A DNA stretch of 64,000 bases from Alopecurus myosuroides (Eukaryota; Streptophyta; Magnoliopsida; Poales; Poaceae), in NCBI GenBank assembly GCA_028641055.1, contig CM054059.1, positions 45,148,477 to 45,212,476 of the forward strand, in the 5' to 3' direction. Below, one piece after another: positions 34,888 through 44,790 of this stretch; the stretch's first letter is position 1; every line of letters begins with the position of its first letter. The translations under genes were made by a program, and so were the position numbers. The notes under the pieces are model-generated. The model did not search any database and had not been told where the DNA came from. It saw only the letters and a program-made list of their open reading frames with translations.

Positions 34888-35304
34888 CTACTTCTTCCAC
34901 TCCGCCGCCCTGATCTTGATCTCGTCGTCGATCCGGGCGCGGTGGTTCGCCTCCTGCCACCTCTCCACGTCGTTCTCACGGGCCCTCTTGATGCGGGCCC
35001 GGAGAGCCTTCTCCTCCCTCTCCTCCTCCTTCTTCTCCTCCTTCTCGATCTCTTTCTTCTCCAGCCGCTCCTCTTTCTTGAGGAGGCGGTTCTTCGTCTT
35101 GGGGGAGAGGTTGTTGGCGTCGGCGGCGGGCTCGTCGCTGTCGGGGACGTCGGTCGACGGCGATTTCTCCCGTTTGGGAGATTCGACGGGCACGAGGCCC
35201 ATCTCCTCCGGCGTCCAGTCGGGCTCGTACCAAGGCCGAGCCTTGGGGTGGTTGTCCTCGTCGGAGACGGACTCGGGGCTTGAGGGGAGAGAGTAGGAAG
35301 ACAT
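34888..35304 (-). CDS. second MULE gene: 138-aa highly charged protein, unknown function
   Basis: The start is the ATG at 35304 (MSSYSLPSSPESVSDED). The frame is open further upstream, but a TATA-like TATTTAAATA at 35384-35393, about 80 bp upstream, fits a transcript beginning between the two. The N-terminal half is acidic and Ser/Pro-rich with an aromatic patch (RPWYEPDWTPEEMG). The C-terminal half (about residues 75-138) is an uninterrupted Lys/Glu/Arg-rich stretch predicted to be a long charged helix or coiled coil, ending AAEWKK. There is no signal or membrane segment. Autonomous Mutator carries a second gene, mudrB, but I see no similarity to it. It may be a captured host gene or an element-specific protein. 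No break is visible. Confidence 0.6.
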   Translation of the reverse strand: MSSYSLPSSPESVSDEDNHPKARPWYEPDWTPEEMGLVPVESPKREKSPSTDVPDSDEPAADANNLSPKTKNRLLKKEERLEKKEIEKEEKKEEEREEKALRARIKRARENDVERWQEANHRARIDDEIKIRAAEWKK

Positions 35305-35383
35305 GGTGTTCGGGGCGGGCGGGGCTTGAAGGGAGATGAGAAGGCAAGGCTGGAGAGTGATGAGAAGATGGAGGAAGAGAAAC

Positions 35384-35393
35384 GGGCTATTTA
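35384..35393 (-). promoter_or_regulatory. TATA-like box of the second MULE gene
   Basis: TATTTAAATA lies 80 bp upstream of the ATG at 35304, in the region right before a C/T-rich leader. Position and sequence suit a plant Pol II TATA box. Confidence 0.5.
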
Positions 35394-35489
35394 AATACAC
35401 GATGAGACGTGAATTTATTGGGGTAGATGAAGCAAACTGTGTGAAACGTAGGATGCAGTGTGGAAAGTACAGTCGATGCATGGTCAATG

Positions 35490-36180
35490 CGGTGGTAGAA
35501 CAGGCCTAGGTGTAGGACTGAGCGCTTAGGGAGTCAAAATGATTTGACGTTGCATGCGTGTATTAAAGAGGTGAAGAGAAGAAATCCAAAGTCTCACGCC
35601 ATATCGTGCCTCGCTGCATATGCATTGATGCGTATCTTATGCGTGGAGGGCTGCGTCGCTGCAAATGCGACGCGACTTGTGTTTCTGAAAGGAGGCGTGC
35701 AGGGCTGCTGCAAATGCGACTCGACGTTCACTCGATCTTTTCTTCTTCTGCCACGTGTTGTTTACTCCGAAAAAACGAGGCGTGCATGCACCGGGGAGGT
35801 GCACGGGGCCCGAGTAGACAGTGTCGGTTGTTGCATGCAGTTACATTGAGCCAAAACACCACGTCCATGCACCTGCGTCATTTTCGACCGTTTGATCGTA
35901 AGGAACGGTGCAGATAGAGTCCATGCATGCAAACTACGGCGGCAACGGCCTGCAGACGCTGAGACGCGATCCTCTGACTTTAGGTCACTGACAAATGGAG
36001 CCCATCACACACCGGACCCACGTGTCATGGGAGAAAGTCAGAGAACATAAGGTGGGCAAAGTAAGAGGATCGGGTTCCCTCTGTTTTTAGTGCATGTACA
36101 ATAGTCTAGACGGGTGCTGTCTGCACTACTCGGCCATGTCATTTCTAGACATTTTTAGAGATAGTTGGTACAGTGCGTTG
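35490..36180. other. MULE spacer, no gene
   Basis: The stretch has no credible ORF. A phrase GGGCTGCnnCnGCAAATGCGAC occurs twice (about 35650 and 35703), a short diverged direct repeat. Confidence 0.45.
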
Positions 36181-38834
36181 ACCCCCTAGCTTGTGTTGGG
36201 ATCCATACGCTCCGTAGCCCCCCTCCCGGTGAAACCCTAGCCCCGCTGGAGAAATACCGGACTTATACGGAAACACGCGGTAACAGCGTCGAAAGGGGGT
36301 AGCAATGTGGAACTATTTGCTTGGTTGTGCTAGGATAGCCCATAGGAACACAAAACAAAAAGGTAGAACCCACCTCTTCGGAAGATTCACGGTGTTTGGT
36401 CCGATACGGGAGTTTCACCCTGTAATCGCCTACGAGAGAGAAGTGGATGCCGGTGAATCCGGGTCAGACCCCAGAGAGGAATCTAGGACATACAAAGCAC
36501 ACAACACACCTATACTAACATAGTATGGCACCCCCTAGCTTGTGTTGGGATCCATACGCTCCGTAGCCCCCCTCCCGGTGAAACCCTAGCCCCGCTGGAG
36601 AAATACCGGACTTATACGGAAACACGCGGTAACAGCGTCGAAAGGGGGTAGCAATGTGGAACTATTTTCTTGGTTGTGCTAGGATATCCCATAGGAACAC
36701 AAAACAAAAAGGTAGAACCCACCTCTTTGGAAGATTCACGGTGTTTGGTCCGATACGGGAGTTTCACCCTGTAATCGCCTACGAGAGAGAAGTGGATGCC
36801 GGTGAAGCCGGGTCAGACCCCAGAGAGGAATCTTGGACATACAAAGCACACAACACACCTATACTAACATGGTATGGCACCCCCTAGCTTGTGTTGGGAT
36901 CCATACGCTCCGTAGCCCCCCTCCCGGTGAAACCCTAGCCCCGCTGGAGAAATACCGGACTTATACGGAAACACGTGGTAACAGCGTCGAAAGGGGGTAG
37001 CAATGTGGAACTATTTGCTTGGTTGTGCTAGGATATCCCATAGGAACACAAAACAAAAAGGTAGAACCCACCTCTTCGGAAGATTCACGGTGTTTGGTCC
37101 GATACGGGAGTTTCACCCTGTAATCGCCTACGAGAGAGAAGTGGATGCCGGTGAAGCCGGGTCACACCCCAGAGAGCAATCTTGGACATACAAAGCACAC
37201 AACACACCTATACTAACATGGTATGGCACCCCCTAGCTTGTGTTGGGATCCATACGCTCCGTAGCCCCCCTCCCGGTGAAACCCTAGCCCCGCTGGAGAA
37301 ATACCGGACTTATACGGAAACACGCGGTAACAGCGTCGAAAGGGGGTAGCAATGTGGAACTATTTGCTTGGTTGTGCTAGGATAGCCCATAGGAACACAA
37401 AACAAAAAGGTAGAACCCACCTCTTCGGAAGATTCACGGTGTTTGGTCCGATACGGGAGTTTCACCCTGTAATCGCCTACGAGAGAGAAGTGGATGCCGG
37501 TGAAGCCGGGTCAGACCCCAGAGAGGAATCTAGGACATACAAAGCACACAACACACCTATACTAACATGGTATGGCACCCCCTAGCTTGTGTTGGGATCC
37601 ATACGCTCCGTAGCCCCCCTCCCGGGTGAAACCCTAGCCCCGCTGGAGAAATACCGGACTTATACGGAAACACGCGGTAACAGCGTCGAAAGGGGGTAGC
37701 AATGTGGAACTATTTGCTTGGTTGTGCTAGGATATCCCATAGGAACACAAAACAAAAAGGTAGAACCCACCTCTTCGGAAGATTCACGGTGTTTGGTCCG
37801 ATACGGGAGTTTCACCCTGTAATCGCCTACGAGAGAGAAGTGGATGCCGGTGAAGCCGGGTCAGACCCCAGAGAGGAATCTTGGACATACAAAGCACACA
37901 ACACACCTATACTAACATGGTATGGCACCCCCTAGCTTGTGTTGGGATCCATACGCTCCGTAGCCCCCCTCCCGGTGAAACCCTAGCCCCGCTGGAGAAA
38001 TACCGGACTTATACGGAAACACGCGGTAACATCGTCGAAAGGGGGTAGAAATGTGGAACTATTTGCTTGGTTGTGCTAGGATAGCCCATAGGAACACAAA
38101 ACAAAAAGGTAGAACCCACCTCTTCGGAAGATTCACGGTGTTTGGTCCGATACGGGAGTTTCACCCTGTAATCGCCTACGAGAGAGAAGTGGATGCCGGT
38201 GAAGCCGGGTCACACCCCAGAGAGCAATCTTGGACATACAAAGCACACAACACACCTATACTAACATGGTATGGCACCCCCTAGCTTGTGTTGGGATCCA
38301 TACGCTCCGTAGCCCCCCTCCCGGTGAAACCCTAGCCCCGCTGGAGAAATACCGGACTTATACGGAAACACACGGTAACATCGTCGAAAGGGGGTAGCAA
38401 TGTGGAACTATTTGCTTGGTTGTGCTAGGATAGCCCATAGGAACACAAAACAAAAAGTTAGAACCCACCTCTTCGGAAGATTCACGGTGTTTGGTCCGAT
38501 ACGGGAGTTTCACCCTGTAATCGCCTACGAGAGAGAAGTGGATGCCGGTGAAGCCGGGTCACACCCCAGAGAGCAATCTTGGACATACAAAGCACACAAC
38601 ACACCTATACTAACATGGTATGGCACCCCCTAGCTTGTGTTGGGATCCATACGCTCCGTAGCCCCCCTCCCGGTGAAACCCTAGCCCCGCTGGAGAAATA
38701 CCGGACTTATACGGAAACACGCGGTAACAGCGTCGAAAGGGGGTAGCAATGTGGAACTATTTGCTTGGTTGTGCTAGGATAGCCCATAGGAACACAAAAC
38801 AAAAAGGTAGAACCCACCTCTTCGGAAGATTCAC
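36181..38834 (+). repeat. 7.6-copy tandem array of a 349-bp unit inside the MULE
   Basis: Units begin ACCCCCTAGCTTGTG at 36181, 36530, 36879 and so on every 349 bp (one unit is 350). The eighth copy stops after about 209 bp at 38834. Copies differ at only a handful of sites. Each unit contains a 72-77-codon ORF on the plus strand ending in the next unit's CCCTAG. Since 349 is not a multiple of three the ORFs cannot fuse, and I do not call them genes. Diagnostic variants follow a three-unit rhythm (see findings). Confidence 0.97.
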
Positions 38835-40285
38835 AATGTTTCCACCTCTTATTCTTTGAAATCTCTAGTCGTGTATTCGAGGAATCTCATTTTAGTGATG
38901 GATTTCATTCTAATGTTTATAAATCCTATTTATATTTTTACTAGACTTGTATTAGACCTATATAATGCAATTCCGAAGCCCAAAAATTTATTGGATGAAT
39001 ATTCGTATTATTTATTTTCTTTTGAATAATAATGGTTTTAATCGAAAATCGTAAATAAAACAAGTTTAAAACATCAAAATGAAAAAATAACTTTGGATCT
39101 TTCTTAGTCACACCAAAATGAAGCTTTGGTGAGATTTTGACCTTATTTGAGTTCAAAAGGTTTGAAACTCATCTCATTATCTTGAACTCTCTACTAGACT
39201 GTTCAAGATATCATATGTTACACAAGGTTTTTTCGTTCCATTCTTTATAAGACAGGTTTATATTTTTTTCTCGTTACTATATGACATAACACTACTATGT
39301 GCGTCGCCAATATATTTTTTCGATTTTTTTTGAATTATTTATGCTCATTTCAAGCTTGGTCAACCCTCTGTTTGACCAGCCGAAAAGCTTCTAGAAGGAA
39401 ACACAGAGATTCGACCTGGGCTGTTGGATCGACGCCTTCTAGAAGGAATCGTGCATCGGACGGATGCGCTCGCAGTCACAGCGATCCGCGAGACGCTCGT
39501 CCTGCGCTCTGATTGGTTGGTCCGTTGGCCACATGGATGGATGGTTTCTATATGTTCTACATATGATTTCTTTGCTGTTAAGTATTAAACCTTGTTATTT
39601 AAATAAAAAAAAAAATAGAAGAATACCCTTATTCAAAACATAATGAAACTTCATATTTACTAGAGCGATGATTTTTATCTGTTTTATATATGAATTTTCT
39701 ATTAAACCATGTTATTCAAATAAAATATTAAAAAAATAGAAGAATTATTGAAAACATAACGAAACTTCAGATTTACACTATATATGTACAATAGTTGTGT
39801 AGGAAATTAATTTGGCTGATGTAGACGAGATGCCAAAAATTGTTGAAGCACAAATGGGGGTGTTTACCCTAGCTTCACACCTCATTTGAAGCACATTTCT
39901 CATGAGAATATAGCGATGGTTTCAAATGAGCATAAATAATTCAAAAAAAATCAAAATGACATGAATCCAACGCACCATGTTGTTATTTGCGATATAGTTG
40001 CTCCTCAAATTTATTTGGATAATTTTGACAAGATAGAATTTTTCATGAAATTACAAACGGGGGTGTTTACCCTAGCTTCGCACCTCATTTGAAGCACATT
40101 TCTCATGAGACCACATCGATGGTTTCAAATGAGCATAAATAATTCAAAAAAAATCAAAATGACATGAATCCAACATTATTCAAACATCATCCAACATTAT
40201 TCAACATTATTCAACTATGTTCTAACTTAGATACATCACCAGTCAACATAAATACAACATTATTCAACAGAAATACAACACCAAC
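38835..40285. other. AT-rich MULE spacer with direct and inverted repeats
   Basis: Two ~120-bp direct copies (GGGGGTGTTTACCCTAGCTTC...) lie at about 39855-39975 and 40050-40172. A related piece (TTATGCTCATTTCAA) occurs inverted near 39340. A second pair of ~100-bp direct repeats (AAACCTTGTTATTTAAATAAA / AAACCATGTTATTCAAATAAA) lies at 39580 and 39705. No gene is seen. Confidence 0.65.
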
Positions 40286-43200
40286 TTAGTCCAAATAGCG
40301 TCGGGGCTTCTTTGTGATCCTTGGCTGTTTTGGTGGCGCTTTGCTCCTTGTGCTCATCTTGCTCACAGCTTCTGGTCTTCTCCTCTTGGTAGTCGGTACC
40401 TTGGCTTTCTTCTTTGAAAGTACACCAGATAAGTACAAAACATAAAGGATCATGATAAATAAATAAAAAATAAAATGAAAAATCAAAACTGGTGAGATCA
40501 TGGCAGGATTTACATACCCATCTAAGCTTGTAACTGGTGACATCATGGCAGAATCATCCAATGGAGCATCTACTGAAACTTGTGTGTCCATGGCAAAATC
40601 ATCCAATGGAGCATCCAATGAAACTTGTGAGATCATGGCAGAATCATCCAATGGAGCATCCAGCGGATCAGCTGGAGCATCTGGAGCATCATATGAATCA
40701 TCAGCTGGAGCATCTGGAGCATCATATCCTTGATCATCATATGAATCATCAGCTGGAGCATCTGGAGCATCATGGACTTGATCATCATATGAATAATCAG
40801 CTGGAGCAGCTGGAGCATCTGGAGGATCATGTACTTGATCATCATTTTGTTGTTCTGGAGCATCATCTGAATCACTTGACTGCTGAACATCATTTTCAAA
40901 TGCTGCATCCGGCTGCTGACCATCAGTTTCATCAGGCATACTCTCTCCAAACCCTGGATCGACTGCGTTATCACAATATTTGCCGAAATGACCGGTCCCA
41001 CCACACCTTGTGCACTTACGCACCCTCGCTCCACCTCCACCTTCACTGCGACGGCGGTGTCGACTCTTCCTCGGTCTACCTGCAGCTCTCTTCAGAACCG
41101 GAGCACAAAGTTTGAATCCAGGGTCCACTCTATCCCACTGCTGTTTTCCCTCCAAAGCAGGCAAGGCATGTGCATATGTGGCTCTGAACATTGCTACAGA
41201 GTAGTAATCATGGACATACTGCTGTATATCCCCTGCTGGACCTGTGAGAGAAGTGATGAAAAACAAGGCATGAATGCATGGCAAACCAGTTATCTGCCAT
41301 TGCCTACAACTGCAAGTTTTCGCTTCTAAATCCACTGGATATCTCCATTCTTTGTTACTTTTATCAAAGAATGATACCTCTGATTTGGTATCCGAGACAA
41401 ATCTCATGTTCATAGTCAAGCCCACAGTTTTCTGCTTCAACGCCTTCATCACATTCGGGATAATAATGTGGCCCATGAATTTTGCATTAGCTATTTCAAG
41501 ACGGAAATTAAATTTCTCGGCGTATTCTATCCTTATCTTGTCAAGCAAATCAGCCAAATAAAGATCCTTATGTTTCCGGATCGTTGAGTTGAAAGATTCT
41601 GCAAGATTATTGTGCACATAGTCAACTTTGCTCAATTCACTGAATTGGCTTCTAGACCATAGCTTCGAGTGGTGTGTTTCCAAGTATTCCTTCACTTTCT
41701 CTTTTGTGTACAACTGCCTCATGTGGTAGTTGTGCTTCCTGACACTGCAAGTCAAAGATGCAGGCCATAAATGATCGGTATAAAACTTTCCTTTGAATTT
41801 CTTCACAAAATTTGCAGCAAGGTGACGCATACATTCCCTGTGCTCTACTCCTGGGAACACATTATCCACGGCCACTTCTAAACCTTTGCATGCATCTGTG
41901 TGGATTACCAATCCATTGGGATGTCCAATAGCCCGGCGCAGATTCTGCAAAAACCATGTCCAGCTCTCCTCGGACTCTGTCTCCAGCACACCGTAGGCAA
42001 CTGGAAAAACAAAACTGTGTGCATCAACTGCACAAGCTGCTACTAGCTGGCCTTTAAACCTCCCTGTGAGAAAAGTAGCATCAATAGCCAAATAAGGCCT
42101 GCAGCCTACCAAAAAACCCATTTTGCAAGCTTCAAAGCACACAAAAACCCTCCTAAAGCATTGCTTGGTCCTTGTCACTTTCTTCAATGTGTAATCCACG
42201 GCGTGGTGATCAATTTCAACAACACTGCCTGGGCTTGCCCTCTTCACTTCAGCTTTGAATGCATACAACAACTGAAAACTTTCATTCCAGTTACCATGGA
42301 TAGATTCCAATGCTTTGTTTTTACCAGTGAACACCCTCATGTATGGTAAATCTATCTTGAACTTGTCTTTCATGTTTTTCTGCAATTGCTTTGCACTCAC
42401 TTGATGGTTTTCTGCCACCCATCTTTTTACTTCATCCGCCACCCATCTTGACTTGGCTCTGCTGATTGTTTGCTTCCTAAGGGTTGATTCTTCGCATGTG
42501 TGGGGAAAAGGGTTCACTTTTACCTGAACATTGCTGCTGCCCCGCATTTTAGATGCGTGCAGCCTCCATTGACAATTTTCAGACACACAGTGCACGGTGT
42601 AGCGCCTTTTATCGCTCTTGTCAACTACAAAGGCACGTTCTACCTTCATGCAGTATGTCACAAGTGCATTTCTACACTCAGCCATGGAAGAAAAAATGCA
42701 ACCTTCTTCCATAAGAGGGTTCTCAGGGTTCCATTCAATAGGTGTCCTGTCTTCCTCTTCGTCATTGTCACTGTCACTGTCAGACTGATATTGGATTTCA
42801 ACCTGAGGTGTCTGTGTCTGTCTTAAATTCCTAATAACATCAGGATATAGCCTCTCTTCATCATCCGCAGACATGCAGGCATCCTCCTCCACAGCGACTT
42901 CAACCCTTTTCCCAGTGCCCACACTTGTCGAGCCACCACGTCGAGCTGGTTTTGAACTGTTCTGGCTGGAGTTGGCAGTACGACGTGATGGTCCTGCCAC
43001 AAAAGATGAACCCGCCACAACTGCCGGCACAACCACATCATTTTGCAGCTTCACATTAAAATTCTCTGCCTCCTTATGCTTAGCAAACATGGTAGCGAGC
43101 TCTTCATCATTACTAATTTTGATCCAATCTTTTCCCCCATCAAAGTATCTAAATTCCACTTCATCATGCAAACCCCAAGGATATGGGCTGCAAACTATCT

Positions 43201-43339
43201 CCCCAAATTGTCTGAAACTCCAGTTACAATCCACTGGGACCGAATAATTGAAACCTCCTTGGTATTTCTTCTTACTGTCTGCATCGACGATGTATCGCTC
43301 CCTTCTAACGTGCACCGAGAAAGCAAACCGCAACTCCAT
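40286..43339 (-). CDS. mudrA-like: MULE transposase (MuDR-type)
   Basis: This enzyme cuts and joins the element ends. I chose the ATG at 43339 (MELRFAFSVHVRRERY) because the in-frame extension upstream begins right after a splice acceptor-like CGATTAG. Positions below count from the upstream frame start (43408), 23 residues earlier. Order: PB1-like N-terminal domain (30-125), acidic linker, MuDR Cys/His domain (237-304), DDE core with Asp443 (IDATFLTGRFKG), Asp505 (HTDACKG) and Glu604 (NNLAESFNS), SWIM zinc finger (CSCRQWQITGLPCIH, 699-713), CCHC knuckle (CTRCGGTGHFGKYC, 799-812), then a repetitive DAPDAPADDSYD tail and a basic C-terminus. All catalytic and zinc ligands are present and there is no stop, so it may be functional. 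A 102-bp GT..AG segment (40513-40412) in the tail is probably an intron. Confidence 0.93.
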   Translation of the reverse strand: MELRFAFSVHVRRERYIVDADSKKKYQGGFNYSVPVDCNWSFRQFGEIVCSPYPWGLHDEVEFRYFDGGKDWIKISNDEELATMFAKHKEAENFNVKLQNDVVVPAVVAGSSFVAGPSRRTANSSQNSSKPARRGGSTSVGTGKRVEVAVEEDACMSADDEERLYPDVIRNLRQTQTPQVEIQYQSDSDSDNDEEEDRTPIEWNPENPLMEEGCIFSSMAECRNALVTYCMKVERAFVVDKSDKRRYTVHCVSENCQWRLHASKMRGSSNVQVKVNPFPHTCEESTLRKQTISRAKSRWVADEVKRWVAENHQVSAKQLQKNMKDKFKIDLPYMRVFTGKNKALESIHGNWNESFQLLYAFKAEVKRASPGSVVEIDHHAVDYTLKKVTRTKQCFRRVFVCFEACKMGFLVGCRPYLAIDATFLTGRFKGQLVAACAVDAHSFVFPVAYGVLETESEESWTWFLQNLRRAIGHPNGLVIHTDACKGLEVAVDNVFPGVEHRECMRHLAANFVKKFKGKFYTDHLWPASLTCSVRKHNYHMRQLYTKEKVKEYLETHHSKLWSRSQFSELSKVDYVHNNLAESFNSTIRKHKDLYLADLLDKIRIEYAEKFNFRLEIANAKFMGHIIIPNVMKALKQKTVGLTMNMRFVSDTKSEVSFFDKSNKEWRYPVDLEAKTCSCRQWQITGLPCIHALFFITSLTGPAGDIQQYVHDYYSVAMFRATYAHALPALEGKQQWDRVDPGFKLCAPVLKRAAGRPRKSRHRRRSEGGGGARVRKCTRCGGTGHFGKYCDNAVDPGFGESMPDETDGQQPDAAFENDVQQSSDSDDAPEQQNDDQVHDPPDAPAAPADYSYDDQVHDAPDAPADDSYDDQGYDAPDAPADDSYDAPDAPADPLDAPLDDSAMISQVSLDAPLDDFAMDTQVSVDAPLDDSAMMSPVTSLDGYVNPAMISPVLIFHFIFYLFIMILYVLYLSGVLSKKKAKVPTTKRRRPEAVSKMSTRSKAPPKQPRITKKPRRYLD

Positions 43340-43408
43340 CCTAACCCACGAAAACAGAGACGCAATCAGCTGCAAATCAATGGCATCCGTGTCTAATCGA
43401 TAATTCAA

Positions 43409-44124
43409 AGCTCAGTACTTACCAAGTGGGAACCCAATCGTGGACGCGGCGTGTCTCCGGCCCCACGGCGCGGCCGCTCTCCATTTCATTCCTATCCATT
43501 TCGTCGAGCAGGTGGCGGGCAGAGTGGTGGAACGAGCGCCCCACCAGCGGCGTCGCAGGACGGCCCCGGCGGTGAAGCAGGTGGCCACGCGGAACGGCCG
43601 CGGCGGTGCAGGTGGTGCAGGTGGTGCTGGCGGCGCAAATGCGTGCTGCTGTCTGCGACACAGGTGGCGACACAGGTGGCGGTGGCGCGCTGGCTGAGGA
43701 AGGTGGCGGCGGAGCAGGTGGTGGTGGTGCCGCAGGTGCTCGTGGCGCAGCAGGTGCTGGTGCGGAGGTGGCGGCGGCGAGAGCGGCAGCGCACGACGGC
43801 GGGGCAACTAAATTGGGCGGCAGTGCACGGCGGTTGTGGCGGGAAGCTCGGGTGTGGACTATTCAGATTAGTCAACCAACTGCCCGGTCCCACCTGTAAG
43901 CTCCGGACGGTTTCAGCGAACTGGCAGTCCCACGCGGTCCCACTTCGCCAAACGGAGCCTGACTCCTCCGGGCCCACTTCGACTAACGGACATGACTCAA
44001 AACTTACCGTTCCAGCCTCTCCATAGTGGTTGCGCACGGACTAGGGGCAAAACTGAGGTCGATTCGGCACTAGGGGTAAAACTGAGTACAAGTGACCCTC
44101 TGTGGGCAATTCGATAAATGGCCC
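43409..44124. other. MULE right end: transposase leader, possible 5' exon and TIR
   Basis: A good donor, CACTTG/GTAAGT, at about 43424 on the minus strand could join a GC-rich 5' exon to the transposase exon via the acceptor near 43394. The upstream exon could encode MESGRAVGPETRR, but this is uncertain. 44020-44124 is the right TIR. Confidence 0.5.
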
Positions 44125-44133
44125 ATTAAATAA

Positions 44134-44406
44134 GGTATGCCAATATTTGTAACGATTTAAGATAGGGGAGATTCATACGTATACGTAGATTATGTTGGAA
44201 CCAGACTCGTTAGTATCCGCCAGTGTTTGAAGTACTCGAGTTTGAACCAAACGGTTTGTTTGGTTGTTGGACTTGCGAATCAAAATTCAATAAAATTAGT
44301 GACCAAAACATACAGTTAATTTCAGTACGCATGGGACGTAACATAGACAAGTACCTCTGGGTAGAGCCGTGCTGCATTGGTTCCACCGGCTAAAAGCATC
44401 AGCAGC
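44134..44406 (-). pseudogene. neprosin intron 1 start and 3' part of exon 1
   Basis: 44401-44355 continues the signal-peptide exon (LLAGGTNAARLYPE) after the Copia insertion. A GT donor follows at 44354-44353. The remainder is intron up to the MULE target site. Confidence 0.8.
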
Positions 44407-44780
44407 TGTTGTTTCAGTCTTGCACTCGCGCTGCTGTTTCTCTGACGAAACTGACGAGACAAAACAGAAGACAGTATTTTGGTGCAGCGTACCTCTTGCC
44501 ACTTTTCTGATTATCTCTTAAATACTTATTACAGCTGATCGATCATGGGGTATCTCCACTAACTGAACGCGCCATCCCACGTCCGGAGAATACTCACCTT
44601 GATCCTACTACTACGGAGCCGATCGCACAGAACGCGTCAGCTCCAACTAACTGAACTGGAAAAACGCTGGACAGAAAACAACTAAGTCCTAACTGAACCT
44701 CTACCGGTACCGTGTGTTGCAACGGCCAAAACAAGCACGTGTTCAGTCCTATGCTAGCAAGTCAGAAGGTTTGAACAACA
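44407..44780 (-). repeat. Copia 3' LTR
   Basis: 374 bp, TGTTGTTTCAG on the plus strand to GAACAACA. It lies downstream of the ORF on the minus strand. Confidence 0.95.
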
Positions 44781-44790
44781 CTTCTCCCCC

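Larger units (their letters stand above)
34151..44124 (-). mobile_element. 9.97-kb Mutator-like element (MULE) in neprosin intron 1
   Basis: The 9-bp duplication ATTAAATAA lies at 34142-34150 and 44125-44133, the TSD length of MULEs. Both ends begin GGG. A terminal inverted repeat of about 100 bp includes a nearly identical core of about 56 bp (CTCAGTTTTACCCCTAG ... CCTCAGTTTTGCCCCTAG) with two mismatches. It encodes a transposase (40286-43339) and a second small ORF (34888-35304), and carries a 349-bp tandem array. Both genes run leftward. Confidence 0.95.

Noticed and set aside
34843..35296. Plus-strand ORFs with Leu runs
   Set aside because: They are the complement of the Lys/Glu-rich 138-aa protein on the minus strand.
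36181..38834. CRISPR-like or protein-coding repeat array
   Set aside because: Units are 349 bp, adjoin without spacers and contain only short frames that cannot fuse; it is a tandem satellite-type array in a plant transposon.
40500..41115. Plus-strand His/Glu and Ala/Ser-rich ORFs
   Set aside because: They are antisense readings of the repetitive transposase tail.
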